Assembly: GCA_963580285.1 (NCBI GenBank)
Contig: OY757010.1
Coordinates: 70,089,659-70,153,658, forward strand
Direction of reading: 5' to 3'
Length of the DNA stretch: 64,000 nt
Origin: Lucinisca nassula
Lineage: Eukaryota; Mollusca; Bivalvia; Lucinida; Lucinidae
This document shows positions 1 to 9,795 of the stretch, one piece after another; within the stretch, counting starts at the first letter, position 1; the number at the start of each line of letters is the position of its first letter. A model generated the notes under the pieces. The model was not told the origin of the DNA. It did no database searches and saw only the letters and a list, made by a program, of their open reading frames with translations. A program made the position numbers and the translations under genes.

Positions 1-315
1 TCTATCCATGCTTTCTTTTTCATGGTTAATGCGTATAATTCCTTTAAAGATTGGTTTGTGAGTGGATGGTACGTGTCTTCACGGTTTTCGGAGAAACAAT
101 CGGGGCAACCATGAAAGATACAACCATGGTACTCGTATGCCGTGTTTGTTTCTTCGCAATAACCGTCCACTTTGAAACGTGTGCCCAGTAAAGACTTTTC
201 GCCTGTATTCAAAGCGTGCTGAATGTATGTGTTACTGACACGTGCCATCCATTCTAATCACTCAATTGAAACCTTGCTGTACTGATCATTGTAACCACTT
301 GGACGGATTTTTGTG

Positions 316-454
316 ATAGGTGTACTCACAAAGTAGAAGTAAAACAAAGATCAGGACTCGATACAATTAACTTACTCCACCCATCAAAGACAAACTCTCT
401 TTCGCTTACTCTCTCATGTGTGATGTCGGATTCGTGGACCAATCTGTTGTCTTT
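316..454 (-). repeat. Short Penelope-like 3'-tail scrap inside the PolB relic
   Basis: About 60 bases (336-400) match the end of the Penelope-like 3' tail seen in full at 7380-7445 on the other strand. It lies between two polymerase segments that would otherwise follow each other. The rest, to 454, is unassigned. Confidence 0.6.
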
Positions 455-1204
455 TTAAAATTTTATGTAACATTTTTCATCGACGATTTTGGCGGGCACC
501 CAATCGTCACGGTCTTCAAACTTTACCCGCCATTCTTCTTCAATGAACTTTGTTCTAAACACGCTCATGCACACGGACGCTATGGTGACTGAATCAAATA
601 GGTCCACGGCTCCAAAACATTTCCTCTCTTTATTATTCTTATCATTGATAACTTTTTTAATACCTGTAGCACTCATCAACAACTCTCAATTTCAAACACG
701 CTTGCCTTAAAATATCTACATCACTTCTACAATATTCTAACATTTCTTTTCTAAAATCAAACTCTTCATTCATTCTCGCACTTAACCATTTCAATTAATT
801 CTCTTCTCTCTTCATCTCCCATAAAATTGTGACCATAGAATTTAGCTTCAGGGTAGGGTCCCACATAATTTTGATTATCTCTCGTATTAAAATAATGGGG
901 GAGCCATCCCTTTTTCAGCTCTTTCAATCCAAATGCTTTAGGTAGTTGTGATAATTTCATAGGTAAGACGTTGAGACTGTCAATCACTTTGATATGTAAA
1001 TTTCGCTCGACTGTCATATACATTATTTTTGTACCGTCATAGATGATTTTGTCGGCACGTAGGGATTGGTCAATAAGGGACTCTAAAAGAAAATAGCCAT
1101 CATATAATTTCATTTTATGCACTACAACTTTAAAATGTCTACGTTGGTCGTTAAATAGCCATGCTCCAAATTTTTCGGCGGTATCCCCTCCTTCAAAAGT
1201 GACT

Positions 1205-2032
1205 TATCTAAAGAAGAAGTAAAACAAAGATCAGGAATTGATACAATTAACTTACTCCACCCATAAAAGACACCAAAGGGAAAGAAATACAAACATTAAG
1301 CGACCAGACCATAATGGAAACCTAAACAAAGGAAGGCCATAAGGACAGTTACTTTCCCACAAAATGGCCATATGGCCATCCAAAATTAAAAGACACAAGT
1401 GATACACACAGTAAGTAACAAACAACAACATAAATAAATCGCCACAGAAGAGCCGCCTTGGAACGGTCAGTGGAAGATTTCAACTAGGGGGCTTAAATTG
1501 ATTTTACGTGGCCACAATCCTCGCCCTTACTTCCGTCGCGATTTAGACAAATAATTTGTTCAGTCCGCATGAAGGCCTCCTAACTCATCAGTGCAACATC
1601 TCCGTGAACACAAAAAATCAAAGAACCACAGAGGTGAGGCAACGGTGAGGACTCGACAGCAAGAAACCACTGAAATGCTGGAGCAAAAGAAAACCAACAG
1701 TTAGACTCCGATGAGCCCGACCAGAGACAGAGCGTCAGGCACCAACCAGCATTATCTCTTTAATTCTCAATAAGCCTTTACGTTGGAGCCGTCATAGAAT
1801 CTGAGGCCTGACCCACCGGCGTGCAATTAAAGAGGGAAGCAAAGTTGCCAACCGTGATTGGGTTAACTACCATGCATGCAGTCTGTCGTATAATATCCAT
1901 GTTGTACCCAATCTTTTTATATCGAATAATGATTTTACGAAATTTGGTGCTGAAGTCATTGCGGTTATATATTTTTCTGAATTTATATACTAAGTCACCA
2001 TAAAATTCGGGTTCCGAAAACCGCATTTGCCG
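1205..2032 (-). mobile_element. Penelope-like element, 5'-truncated copy inserted in PolB
   Basis: Reading leftwards, this holds the last ~80 residues of the reverse-transcriptase ORF (1778-2035, beginning at the conserved EPEFYGDLVYKF segment) and then the family's 3' untranslated tail. It is the inverted counterpart of 6640-7440, with only scattered differences. The polymerase frame stops at 2033 in the Cys-rich region and resumes near 1203, so the copy interrupts one gene. The right-hand junction shares a few bases (TCGGA) with the polymerase, compatible with microhomology-assisted 5' joining. No target duplication is obvious. Confidence 0.78.
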
Positions 2033-3719
2033 GGACAAGGACCATCGTCTTTGTTGTCCCTCAAACGGGTATTGTCACAATCTTCGCAGCGGGTTCCGCA
2101 CGCCTTACATACAGATTTATGGGTCAGGCTTATCAATGCATTTTGGACAAACGGAATGCGCTACGACAAAGTTGGGACGATGCGTAGCCTTACCACATCA
2201 TGAAGTTTTACAATGTTGACATTTAGAACAAGATTTACATACCTGTTGAGATTGACAGTCCTTACAATTGTCCTTTTTTAAAAGTTTATATTTATCCACA
2301 CTTTCACCAAATTCATCCTGACTACATTCAAAATCAAAATATATAAATTTAGGTATAAAGTCCTCTTTAGCTTGTTTAGTTCTTAGGTAACATTGATGAT
2401 CGTCAATTACATTATTTTTCGCAAGAGTTACATAAGTATTCACCACACTCGTGTTCCTCTGTTTTTCGTTTGTCTTTTCTCATTACTTTATAGCACTGCG
2501 TAGACTTCCACCATTTTTCGCACTGTTGTGTACCACTACGTTTTCCCTCAAATTTTCCATTTTTATGTACCGGAACCTGTTTGTGTTTCTTATGGCATAA
2601 TTCAGATCGACAGTCCATATTACAGTCCTGGCATTTTACTGGAGTCTCTGTTTTCGGACAATTGTCCCTTTCACACACAATAAATGAAGTGTCGCGCTGG
2701 TGCCTGTCTCGATGATCGTAATGATAAAGGCATTTTTTCGCAAAAATATCTAGCGCTGAGAATCCGGTTATGCTGGTAATAGCATGGAAGTAGTCGTCGT
2801 CGACTAGATACTCGTAGATGCACGGTCTTTCGTCGGTACTAGGACTGGTAATAAACTTGTTACCTAGTCTGGCGCTGACCACCATCACGCGTACTCCAAA
2901 GGCTTCTTCAAACGCCTCCACATCATTTAAACTCGCCGGTCTGTCCATGGCTACTCCCGCTAACTGACTGATGGCTCTTGCTAGATTTTGCTGTAAGTCT
3001 CTTGTTTTATTTCTCAAGTTTTTAAAGAAAGTTTCCGGTACTTTCTGGTGTTCCAAACGAGTTGTACGTATCTTTTCTTTCCTCTGTTTTTTTGGCTATT
3101 ACTTCCCATTCTTCAGGTGTGCATCTTTGGAGTTTCGCCCAACTTACCCCCGATCGCTCTCGCCATACAAAGTTGATCTTCATTCTCTATTGTCACTATA
3201 GATGTCTTCAATTGTAACGAATTATTTTTTGCTTTAATCTTGGTGATTCTTCGACGAGCTCCTCCTTTGGGTAAATTTATGGTTCCAATGGTAATTTTGG
3301 TTACTGTTAAGTACTTTCTTGATCGTGTCCATAACCTTCTGCACATTCAGCTGATCCCAGGCCTGTAGAGGTACTACGACAGGGTCGTGTAAACGTTCGT
3401 GATGATTAACCACCCTTTCAAAGTCGTTTCGCACCGAATTGCCCCGGGTTCGTTCAGCACGTCGTTGAACATGTGGTGGAGTCCATCTCTAATATCTTGA
3501 AGCCGTTTCCCGTTGTGCTGCTCGTTTATTTTTATTTGGTAGGTGCGGTATACGGCCGCAATTTTTGCATACGTTCTTTTAGACTTTTTCCCCATGTTGT
3601 ACTGGAGTGGTTGGGTATCGGATCGATGTAATGGCCCCGGTTGAGGTTCTTCTCCACCGCCTGCCTGTGGTGAAGTAGGGTTTTATTTGATGTATTCCTT
3701 GCTTCCAAAGGATCTAACT

Positions 3720-4085
3720 TCAGAACTTATTCCATTCCCCGTCTAAGATACACACTTCTGCCATGTCATTCATAGCGTCGTCGAAAAACAGAGCCTTGAT
3801 CGATTCTTCGACTTCTTCCTGCTCTTTTACATACTCCAAGACTAACTCAAGATCGTCAGTAGTTTGTGTCGTCGGAACATCCAAACGCTCAAGCATCCAT
3901 TTGCTCGGTCACGAACTCGTCCCCGTACTGTCGATTATGTAATTGGAATAATCGAAACCTGACCGCCGGTGAATCTACAATTCCCCACCTCAAAGCAAAA
4001 TTCATCAAGTCGTCGGCGTCGGTGTAAGTGTTCACCATACTCTCAAACTGTGTTGTATAATTTTCCACGTTGTCGCTTTCAATTC
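3720..4085 (-). pseudogene. Unknown acidic ORF upstream of Polinton PolB
   Basis: An open stretch of about 120 codons read leftwards, with a possible Met at 4038 and one frameshift near 3895 where the frame meets a TGA. The product would be acidic (many D and E, with EQEEVEES-type runs), with no signal peptide or membrane segment. It lies about 125 bases upstream of PolB in the same direction, so it is probably a Polinton accessory gene. I do not recognise the family. A ~50-base stretch at its 3' end recurs near 36316-36370 and 41938-42000. Confidence 0.45.
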
Positions 4086-4140
4086 AAAATTGATAATGAT
4101 TTTTTCTTTGCGCTCGTTCTTATATACTTTTGGAAACCTC

Positions 4141-4470
4141 GCTCTTACGTATGATTGGATTATTAAAATAGCAATTCGGGTTGTCACGCGAAGGCGTCAT
4201 GTGATCGATTTTCTAGTTAGCCAGAATGGGTTTGTAAAATTAGCACTTCGGGTATCACATGATCGCGTCACGTGATCGCGTCATGTGATCGATTTTCTAG
4301 TTAGCCAGAATGGGTTTGTAAAATTAGCATTTCGGGTTGTCACGTGATCGCGTCATGTGATCGATTTTCTAGTTAGCCACATTGGGTTTGTAAAAAAAGC
4401 AGTTTGGGTTGTTACGTGATCGCGTCGTGTGATCGAGTTTCTAGTTAGCCAGAATGGGTTTATAAAAAAA
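4141..4470. repeat. 72-bp tandem array with CACGTGATCGCGTCATGTGATCG-type core
   Basis: Four units share a TTCTAGTTAGCCAGAATGGG core beginning at 4211, 4295, 4367 and 4439. Spacings are 84, 72 and 72 bases; the first gap carries an extra 12-base duplication. Each unit has near-palindromic CACGTGATCG and CATGTGATCG motifs. A lone relative lies near 30637. No coding potential. Confidence 0.85.
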
Positions 4471-4562
4471 AAAAAAACAATTCGAACTGATCAAAATCTC
4501 TTTTGTTCTATTATTATAGCCAAATATAGGTCTAACCTCATACACTTGATGTTTCATTTTTC

Positions 4563-4821
4563 ACATTACGATAACATACACGTGCGACATGTTTCACATC
4601 TCCATATATGACGACATGTTTTATGAAATCCATTGATATTTTTTCTTTTTCATACTGCAAACATGTGGGTACTCGTTAGGACCGCCACTTTGCGGCCGTT
4701 CTAATGAGTACCACGGCCTATATCTAGGGGCAGAAATAAGAAAAATAATATATACCCAGATTTCCCTATAAAGAGTGGGGTTTAGTGGGGGTGTCCATTT
4801 CACGGACTTGTTCGCGTGATG
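4563..4821. mobile_element. CATYACG-family MITE, older variant
   Basis: Begins CATTACGATAAC and ends in CGTGATG. The interior carries the partly palindromic GTGGGTACTCGTTAGGACCG and CGTTCTAATGAGTACCAC arms plus the AGTGGGGTTTAGTGGGG segment shared by the family. Closest in layout to the copy at 12524-12751. Non-coding. Confidence 0.7.
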
Positions 4822-5162
4822 AGATCTTTGAGTTCATCACCAATACTTAGTATTTGTCAAGACCTTTCAAACGAGACGTAACGCGTTCTATAGGGAGTTA
4901 AAAGCGATTTCACGCATTTTGGTCACGGTCCGATTATTTCAACGCGTAGGTCTCCTTTAGACGATTCGTTTGATACCAAGATCACCCATAATGGTTCAGG
5001 CATAAGGGAAATAGAGCCATTTAAAGATTACCCCAAGGGAGATAATCTGAACCGCCAAGGGATATAATTCGGTCACAGGTGAATAGTTTCATCGCGTAGA
5101 CCTCTTTGAGACGAGACACAACACGATCCCCTTCGGATAAAAACTAAGGCCATTTGGTTTTT
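4822..5162. repeat. Three weak repeats of ~130-170 bp, otherwise unassigned
   Basis: The motif AGACC..TTTGAGACGAGAC, with CGCG nearby, recurs near 4860, 4950 and 5100 in diverged form, suggesting a decayed three-unit array. No ORF of note. Confidence 0.35.
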
Positions 5163-5224
5163 GCAAACACTGTAAATCCGGATCAGACGCCACACAACAT
5201 CTGATCAGTGTGTAAACTGTTTGC
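5163..5224. mobile_element. Miniature hairpin repeat (GCAAACAGTG / GATCAGACGC family)
   Basis: Starts GCAAACACTGTAAATCCGGA and ends with AACTGTTTGC; the inner arms GATCAGACG and CATCTGATC are partly degraded. Same family as 14308, 18353, 36932 and 53086. Confidence 0.6.
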
Positions 5225-5917
5225 ATACAGTTCAGGGTATTAGTAACGGACGCATCTGAAGTGTGACGTCTGATCAGTGCTTGCCTTTTCGGATAGCCAC
5301 AGTCTAAAGTCTATTTTGGTCATTAACTTGATGAAACGTAATAAAAACCTGAACAGACACAATTATATTTAAGAGTCATTTCAAATTCTATTTTAAACGT
5401 GAATAAGATCAGCCAGCTTATTAAGTCTTTCGGGGATACACGTGTGACACTGATGCGCAAGGCGTGCATTGATGAGTCTGCGTTTATATGCAGACTGGTC
5501 AGTCTTATATTGTTGCTAAAGTTTTACCTTTATAGTTTTTTTCGGTCGAGGGCACAATACTCGTATCGTAGCAATTGCCGTCAATGTGAATGAACCTTCA
5601 AGCGCTAATCACATCAAGCAGATGACATTTTTTTCTTTCTGTTTGTGTTTAGCAGTACTGATAATGGCAGGTGATTCGCGTTAAACATAAACAAACAAAT
5701 CGTCTGCTATGCACGTGGCACGTAGTTAAGCGGACAGGTCTATTCATCATTTCAAGCTAAAAGTACCCAATACTAGCAGATGATATTTTCGCAAGTTGGT
5801 TTTGAAAGACAAACACAGATATTCAAACATGTTAACGAAAAAATATAGAAAAAATTTGATAAAAATTGATATTTTTGATAGCTCGAAACATAGATTGTTG
5901 GTACTCGTATAACAAGA

Positions 5918-5925
<8 letters not shown>
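5225..5925. other. No recognisable feature
   Basis: AT-rich DNA with short shadow ORFs only. A degraded GATGAGTCTGCG/CGCAGACTGG-like inverted pair near 5440-5500 may be another hairpin repeat. Confidence 0.5.
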
Positions 5926-5962
<37 letters not shown>

Positions 5963-5975
5963 CAGAGAGAGAGAC

Positions 5976-6006
<31 letters not shown>

Positions 6007-6020
6007 AGAGGGATGCATGC
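5926..6020. repeat. (GA)n microsatellite ending in ATGCATGCAT
   Basis: Imperfect GA run with GACAGA interruptions, followed by GATGCATGCATCTTT. The same GA-then-GCATGCATGC arrangement occurs at 7758-7860, so the microsatellite is part of a dispersed element. Any ORF through it is an artefact of the dinucleotide run. Confidence 0.9.
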
Positions 6021-6047
6021 ATCTTTTTGGCTGATAGGTAGCTAAAT

Positions 6048-6238
6048 CGGCCCCCGCCCATCGGGGCTTGAAGAAATAGATGCTTCCGCGCAGAGATGAC
6101 ACGAGTACTGGTAAACCGCTTAGCCCAGGTAATGCGGTGCGAATCGGCCCGTTAATAAACCCTATGGTTTCAGTGGATGACAGGGCTTGTCATTTCATCT
6201 CAATGTCGGGCCCCGCAAAATCGGAAGCAACGTCTTAA
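6048..6238 (-). repeat. Dispersed SINE-like repeat (CCCCGATGGGC family), reverse copy
   Basis: Starts at the CCCGCCCATCGGGGCTTGAA end and runs through GAGTACTGGTAAACCGCTTAG and the ...GACATTGAGATGAAATG... block in reverse. The forward copy is at 47752-48078. It shares a short core (GGCAGGCTTA...CTAAGCGGTTTACCAGTAC) with the tRNA-derived SINE at 61008-61303. Confidence 0.65.
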
Positions 6239-6239
6239 C

Positions 6240-6390
6240 AGTGTAAATCTCAAACAAATTCCGCATTTTATATCAATAATTTATCTCGGCTCATCATAAA
6301 AATCACCGATTTCGTCGGCTAGGTATTGTATGAATTTAACGGCGTTCGTAAAACCTCTTAGAGGGGTGCTATTGCAGATCAGGCTTTTTC
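6240..6390. repeat. Repeat core shared with 7895-8020
   Basis: The stretch with CATAAAAATCACCGATTTCG, CGGCTAGGTATTGTATGAAT and AACGGCGTTCGTAAAAC is repeated with few changes at 7925-8020. Together with the GA runs it appears to form a (GA)n-containing dispersed repeat present twice here. Confidence 0.6.
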
Positions 6391-6466
6391 ACTCATATTC
6401 TAGACAGGTTTTTAATTATTTGGACCCCATTTTGATGTATATCAGTCTTTGATGTATATCAGTGTA

Positions 6467-6881
6467 GTCATGTAACTGACTTCAACACTCGTAATAAATT
6501 ATTAACGGCTAAACTCCTTAATCAGGGTTATCGGTACCATAAACTACGCAAAGCCTTTTCAAAATTTTATAGACGCCATTCTGATTTAATTTCAAAATTC
6601 AATATTGGACTTAAATCTCTTCTGCAACAAGGTCTATCGGAACCCGGATTTTATGGTGACCTAGTATATAAATTCAGAAAAAAAATATATAACCGCAATG
6701 ACTTCAGCACCCAGTTTCGTAAAATCATTCTTCGATATAAAAAGATTGGGTACAACATGGATATTATACGACAGACTGCATGCATGGTAGTTAACCCAAT
6801 CACGGTTGGCAACTTTGCTTCCCTCTTTAATTGCACGCCGGTGGGTCAGGCCTCAGATTCTATGACGGCTCCAACGTAAAG
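6467..6881 (+). pseudogene. Penelope-like RT, C-terminal fragment
   Basis: Decayed copy of the RT C-terminal region, matching the better copy at 34090-34466: a GLKSLLQQGLSEP-like segment, a FYGDLVYKF-like segment, a RYKKIGYN-like segment and the terminal GQASDSMTAPT before a stop. At least two frame changes and an internal stop are present. It lies upstream of the catalytic YxDD motif's absence: only the part after the catalytic domain survives. Confidence 0.7.
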
Positions 6882-7518
6882 GCTTATTGAGAATTAGAGA
6901 GATAATGCTGGTTGGTGCTTGATGCTCTGTCTCTGGTCGGGCTCATCGGAGTCTAACTGTTGGTTTTCTTTTGCTCCAGCATTTCAGTGGTTTCTTACTG
7001 TCGAGTCCTCACCGTTGTCTCACCTCTGTGGTTCTTTGATTTTTGTGTTCACGGAGATGTTGCACTGATGAGTTAGGAGGCCTTCATGCGGACTGAACAA
7101 ATTATTTGTCTAAATCGCGACGGAAGTAAGGGCGAGGATTGTGGCCACGTAAAATCGATTTAAGCCCCCCAGTGGAAATCTTCCACTGACCGTTCCAAGG
7201 CGGCTCTTCTGTGGCGATTTATTTATGTTGTTGTTTGTTACTTACTGTGTGTATCACTTGTGTCTTTTAATTTTGGATGGCCATATGGCCATTTTGTGGG
7301 AAAGTAACTGTCCTTATGGCCTTCCTTTGTTTAGGTTTCCATTATGGTCTGGTCGCTTAATGTTTGTATTTCTTTCCCTTTGGTGTCTTTTATGGGTGGA
7401 GTAAGTTAATTGTATCAATTCCTGATCTTTGTTTTACTTCTACTTTGAATCGACTGCCTATTCAAAATTCGCAAAATTGTAGTATGTTTCCTCTGGCTTT
7501 CTTTGCCGGATCATTACA

Positions 7519-7564
7519 GGGTCACTGATGAGGCTTTATTAGCCGAAACTACGTAGTATGACCC
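7519..7564 (+). ncRNA. Hammerhead ribozyme (type I), apparently intact
   Basis: Helix I GGGTCA (7519-7524) pairs with TGACCC (7559-7564). The core CTGATGA is at 7525-7531. Helix II GGCT/AGCC closes a TTATT loop (7532-7544). GAAA is at 7545-7548. A minimal helix III CU/AG with ACGU loop follows, and the GUA cleavage triplet ends at 7558, so self-cleavage is predicted between 7558 and 7559. All invariant core bases are present. The very short helix III is the form known from Penelope-like elements and animal retrozymes. In the RNA it would cut within the LTR-like repeat. Confidence 0.9.
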
Positions 7565-7637
7565 ATCTTCTTTCTTATGAATGTTTTCATTGCTCTTAAA
7601 GGAACTCATTTTTGATTTTTATTTTGTTGTCAATTTA

Positions 7638-7754
7638 GTGCAGCTTCCGAACAATAGAGACGGAGCAGCTTGGGTTTGAAGAGGCCTTTTGTTTAAATTT
7701 AAGTGCAATAGAGACGTGGCAGATTTTTATTCCGAGGTCATCAAATATGGCCCA

Positions 7755-7840
<86 letters not shown>

Positions 7841-8180
7841 TGCATGCATGTATGCATCTTTTAAGCTGATACCTCAGATCAAACATGTGCAGTCCGACTT
7901 TTATATCAACAATCTCTATCGGCTGATCATAAAAATCAACGATTTTGTCGGCTAGGTATTGTATGAATTTAACGGCGTTCGTAAAACTCTAAGAGGAGTG
8001 CTGTTGCTGATCAGGCTTTTGTTTTTCAATTTTTAGTGCCTCCTTGAAACAATAGAGACGGAGCAGCTTGGGTTTTGCAAAAAGGGGCCTTTTGTTTAAA
8101 TTTAAGTGTCTTCTTCGAACAAAAGAGACCTGGCAGATTTTTATTCCGAGGTCAAGTCATCGATATCAAATATGGCCGAC
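7638..8180. repeat. Composite (GA)n repeat with duplicated flank
   Basis: The flank with CAATAGAGACGGAGCAGCTTG and CAGATTTTTATTCCGAGGTC occurs at 7640-7740 and again at 8050-8150. Between them are a long pure GA run (about 7758-7836), GCATGCATGCATG and the core shared with 6240-6390. Probably one element with a partial duplication. Confidence 0.65.
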
Positions 8181-8270
8181 GCGGCGACGCGCCGTGACGT
8201 CATCCCCGCGCATGCGCAGTCCATGACGCTCAAGAGGCGCCTATGTTACTCTCCTTATATATAGCAGGAG
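8180..8270 (+). promoter_or_regulatory. Promoter-like cluster: CRE palindrome, NRF1 palindrome, TATA box
   Basis: A perfect CRE, TGACGTCA (8195-8202), is six bases from a perfect NRF1-type palindrome, GCGCATGCGC (8208-8217), in a CpG-rich pocket (GACGCGGCGACGCGCC) that stands out from AT-rich surroundings. TTATATATA follows about 35 bases later (near 8254). No coding exon is visible downstream. It may be the internal promoter of the (GA)n repeat or a relic of one. Confidence 0.4.
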
Positions 8271-9367
8271 TCTATTTCAAAATTTAGGGGTGTCAGGTTT
8301 TTTTGTAATTACTGTTATCATTATAACTATTACTATCCGGTTTTATTATTAGTACTTGAAATTACTATTACTATTTTTATTATTATTATTTATTATTGTT
8401 GTTATTATTATTTGCTATTTTGCTGTGCAATTGTATACAGTCAAACCTGTGGGGGTAAATATTATATATATATGTAACATGAAAATATATCATAGATAAA
8501 CTTACAATACGTGTACTGTATGTTTATTTAACCATTTTTGTACCGAATGGACTCTTCCTCCTTATATATATAGCAGGAGTCTATTCCAAAATTTAGGGGA
8601 GACAGGTTGTGTTTTTATAAAAAATATCAGGATTGTATCTGAATAATTGCACCTTTTTGGTTACATATAATCACTATATTTATTGTTATAGATTTGTTAA
8701 AAGCAATATGGTTAGACAAATAATTTCTTCTCGAAACAGCATTTTGAAACTGATTCTATATTTTTATTTATTTATTTAATTTTATCTAGCAGTAATAACT
8801 AATATTATAATTATTGTTATTATGACTATTATTATTATTATTCATAGTGACAGTAGTGAAAGTCACGGTTTTTGAGTATTATATTTTGTTAATGACTATC
8901 ATAGATACATGTACTACCAATACTATACATGTATAAATTGATTCTTCACCACTACATAAATTTAATAATATTATTATTATCATTATAATAACCACTATTA
9001 TAATCGTCATTATTATTAGTAGTAGTAGGTGTAGTAATCAGTATCCTTCGAAGTGGACAGGTAGGTTTAAAAGCTCAGTAAGCAGTCAAGAATTGTAGTT
9101 GCTATATCCCTAAATAAATATACTGTATAATATGGTCCATCTTGTTTCTTAACCATAACGTAAATTATGGTTTATATGGAAAATGATGTCAGTTATTATT
9201 AGCTGATTATAATATGCTTTATAAAATTATGTACCGCAATTGATTTTCAATATTGACCGAACATGTCATCTTGTAAAACGATTTAACACACTGCTTTCTT
9301 TCTTGCAAAATAGGACTTGCAGCTTGTCAAACACTGAATCGCTTCTTTGAGAAACAAAACAATTGAA
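8271..9367. other. AT-rich, TTATTA-rich spacer with one short repeat
   Basis: No gene seen. The block CCTTATATATATAGCAGGAG followed by AAATTTAGGGGAGACAGG occurs at 8255-8300, 8550-8605 and again at 36840-36890, so it belongs to a dispersed repeat. The remainder is TAA/TTA-rich simple sequence. Confidence 0.6.
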
Positions 9368-9549
9368 CATCACGAAGACACGCCTACATAATTTTGACCC
9401 CCTTGAGCACCACTTTTATATGTTGATATATACAGGAGTAAATCGAAGTCTTTTGTTTCTGAATGTGGGTGCTCATTAGGACCACATCGATGTATCGGTT
9501 CTAATGGCCGGTTGTATGGGCGTGTTTTTTTTTTTTTATTTTCGTGATG
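9368..9549. mobile_element. CATYACG-family MITE, internally deleted
   Basis: Starts CATCACGAAGACACGCCTA and ends TTTTCGTGATG. The central palindrome is diverged (GTGGGTGCTCATTAGGACC versus GGTTCTAATGGCC). 182 bases against about 281 in the best copies. Confidence 0.75.
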
Positions 9550-9795
9550 GTTTAGATTTTTTTTCTCTAAGAGAACTGGGGAACTATAAAAGAAAAATGC
9601 CATAAATTTTGCACGCGTCTATAAAAAGTTTAATATAAAAAATAAAACGGCCCATACGTTATCACCTGTCCTAATAAACATGATGATGTTATCAACTGTT
9701 TCCTCTGTAAACTATCCTTTATATCCTTTAAATGTTAATTCTGCTGCCTTCCTATACCTTATATATATATCTCGACAATTAGCTATATATAATCA

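Larger units (their letters stand above)
1..3595 (-). pseudogene. Polinton/Maverick protein-primed DNA polymerase B, broken, runs off left edge
   Basis: Family-B polymerase of a Polinton (self-synthesising virus-like transposon), which would replicate the element from protein-primed ends. Reading leftwards: an N-terminal part starting at a Met at 3595 and running in shifting frames to about 2412; a Cys-rich zinc region with many CxxC pairs (2040-2640); exonuclease motif I with DFE at 2327-2335; after an insertion, the stretch with NYVGPYP near 860 and an exonuclease III-like YCRSDVD segment near 700-735; then a segment with HGC and HGCPDC pairs at about 85-130. The palm motifs would lie beyond the window. 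Damage: several frameshifts, one in-frame TGA near 262 where neighbouring residues suggest Trp, and Penelope-like DNA at about 1205-2032 and 336-400. Family assignment comes from motif order and spacing. Confidence is high for Polinton PolB and low for any activity. Confidence 0.88.
6391..7640 (+). mobile_element. Penelope-like element, 3' half with LTR-like hammerhead repeat
   Basis: Contains a short LTR-like fragment (6391-6460), the C-terminal part of the RT ORF (about 6467-6881, with stops and frameshifts), a ~560-base 3' tail, and then the LTR-like repeat with a complete hammerhead ribozyme (7519-7564) on the sense strand. An RT ORF flanked by LTR-like repeats that carry hammerheads is the hallmark of Penelope-like retroelements. 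No GIY-YIG endonuclease domain is visible, so the assignment rests on the ribozyme and RT style. Confidence 0.75.

Noticed and set aside
4141..4470. Possible CRISPR-like array
   Set aside because: Units are repeated throughout with no unique spacers; eukaryotic context.
5926..6100. Long Leu/Ser and Arg/Glu ORFs over GA repeats (also 7635-7955)
   Set aside because: Products of dinucleotide runs with no other support.
7060..7100. Second hammerhead-like core CTGATGAG in the Penelope tail
   Set aside because: CACTGATGAGTTAGGAGGCC lacks a following GAAA box and a matching helix I; it only looks similar.
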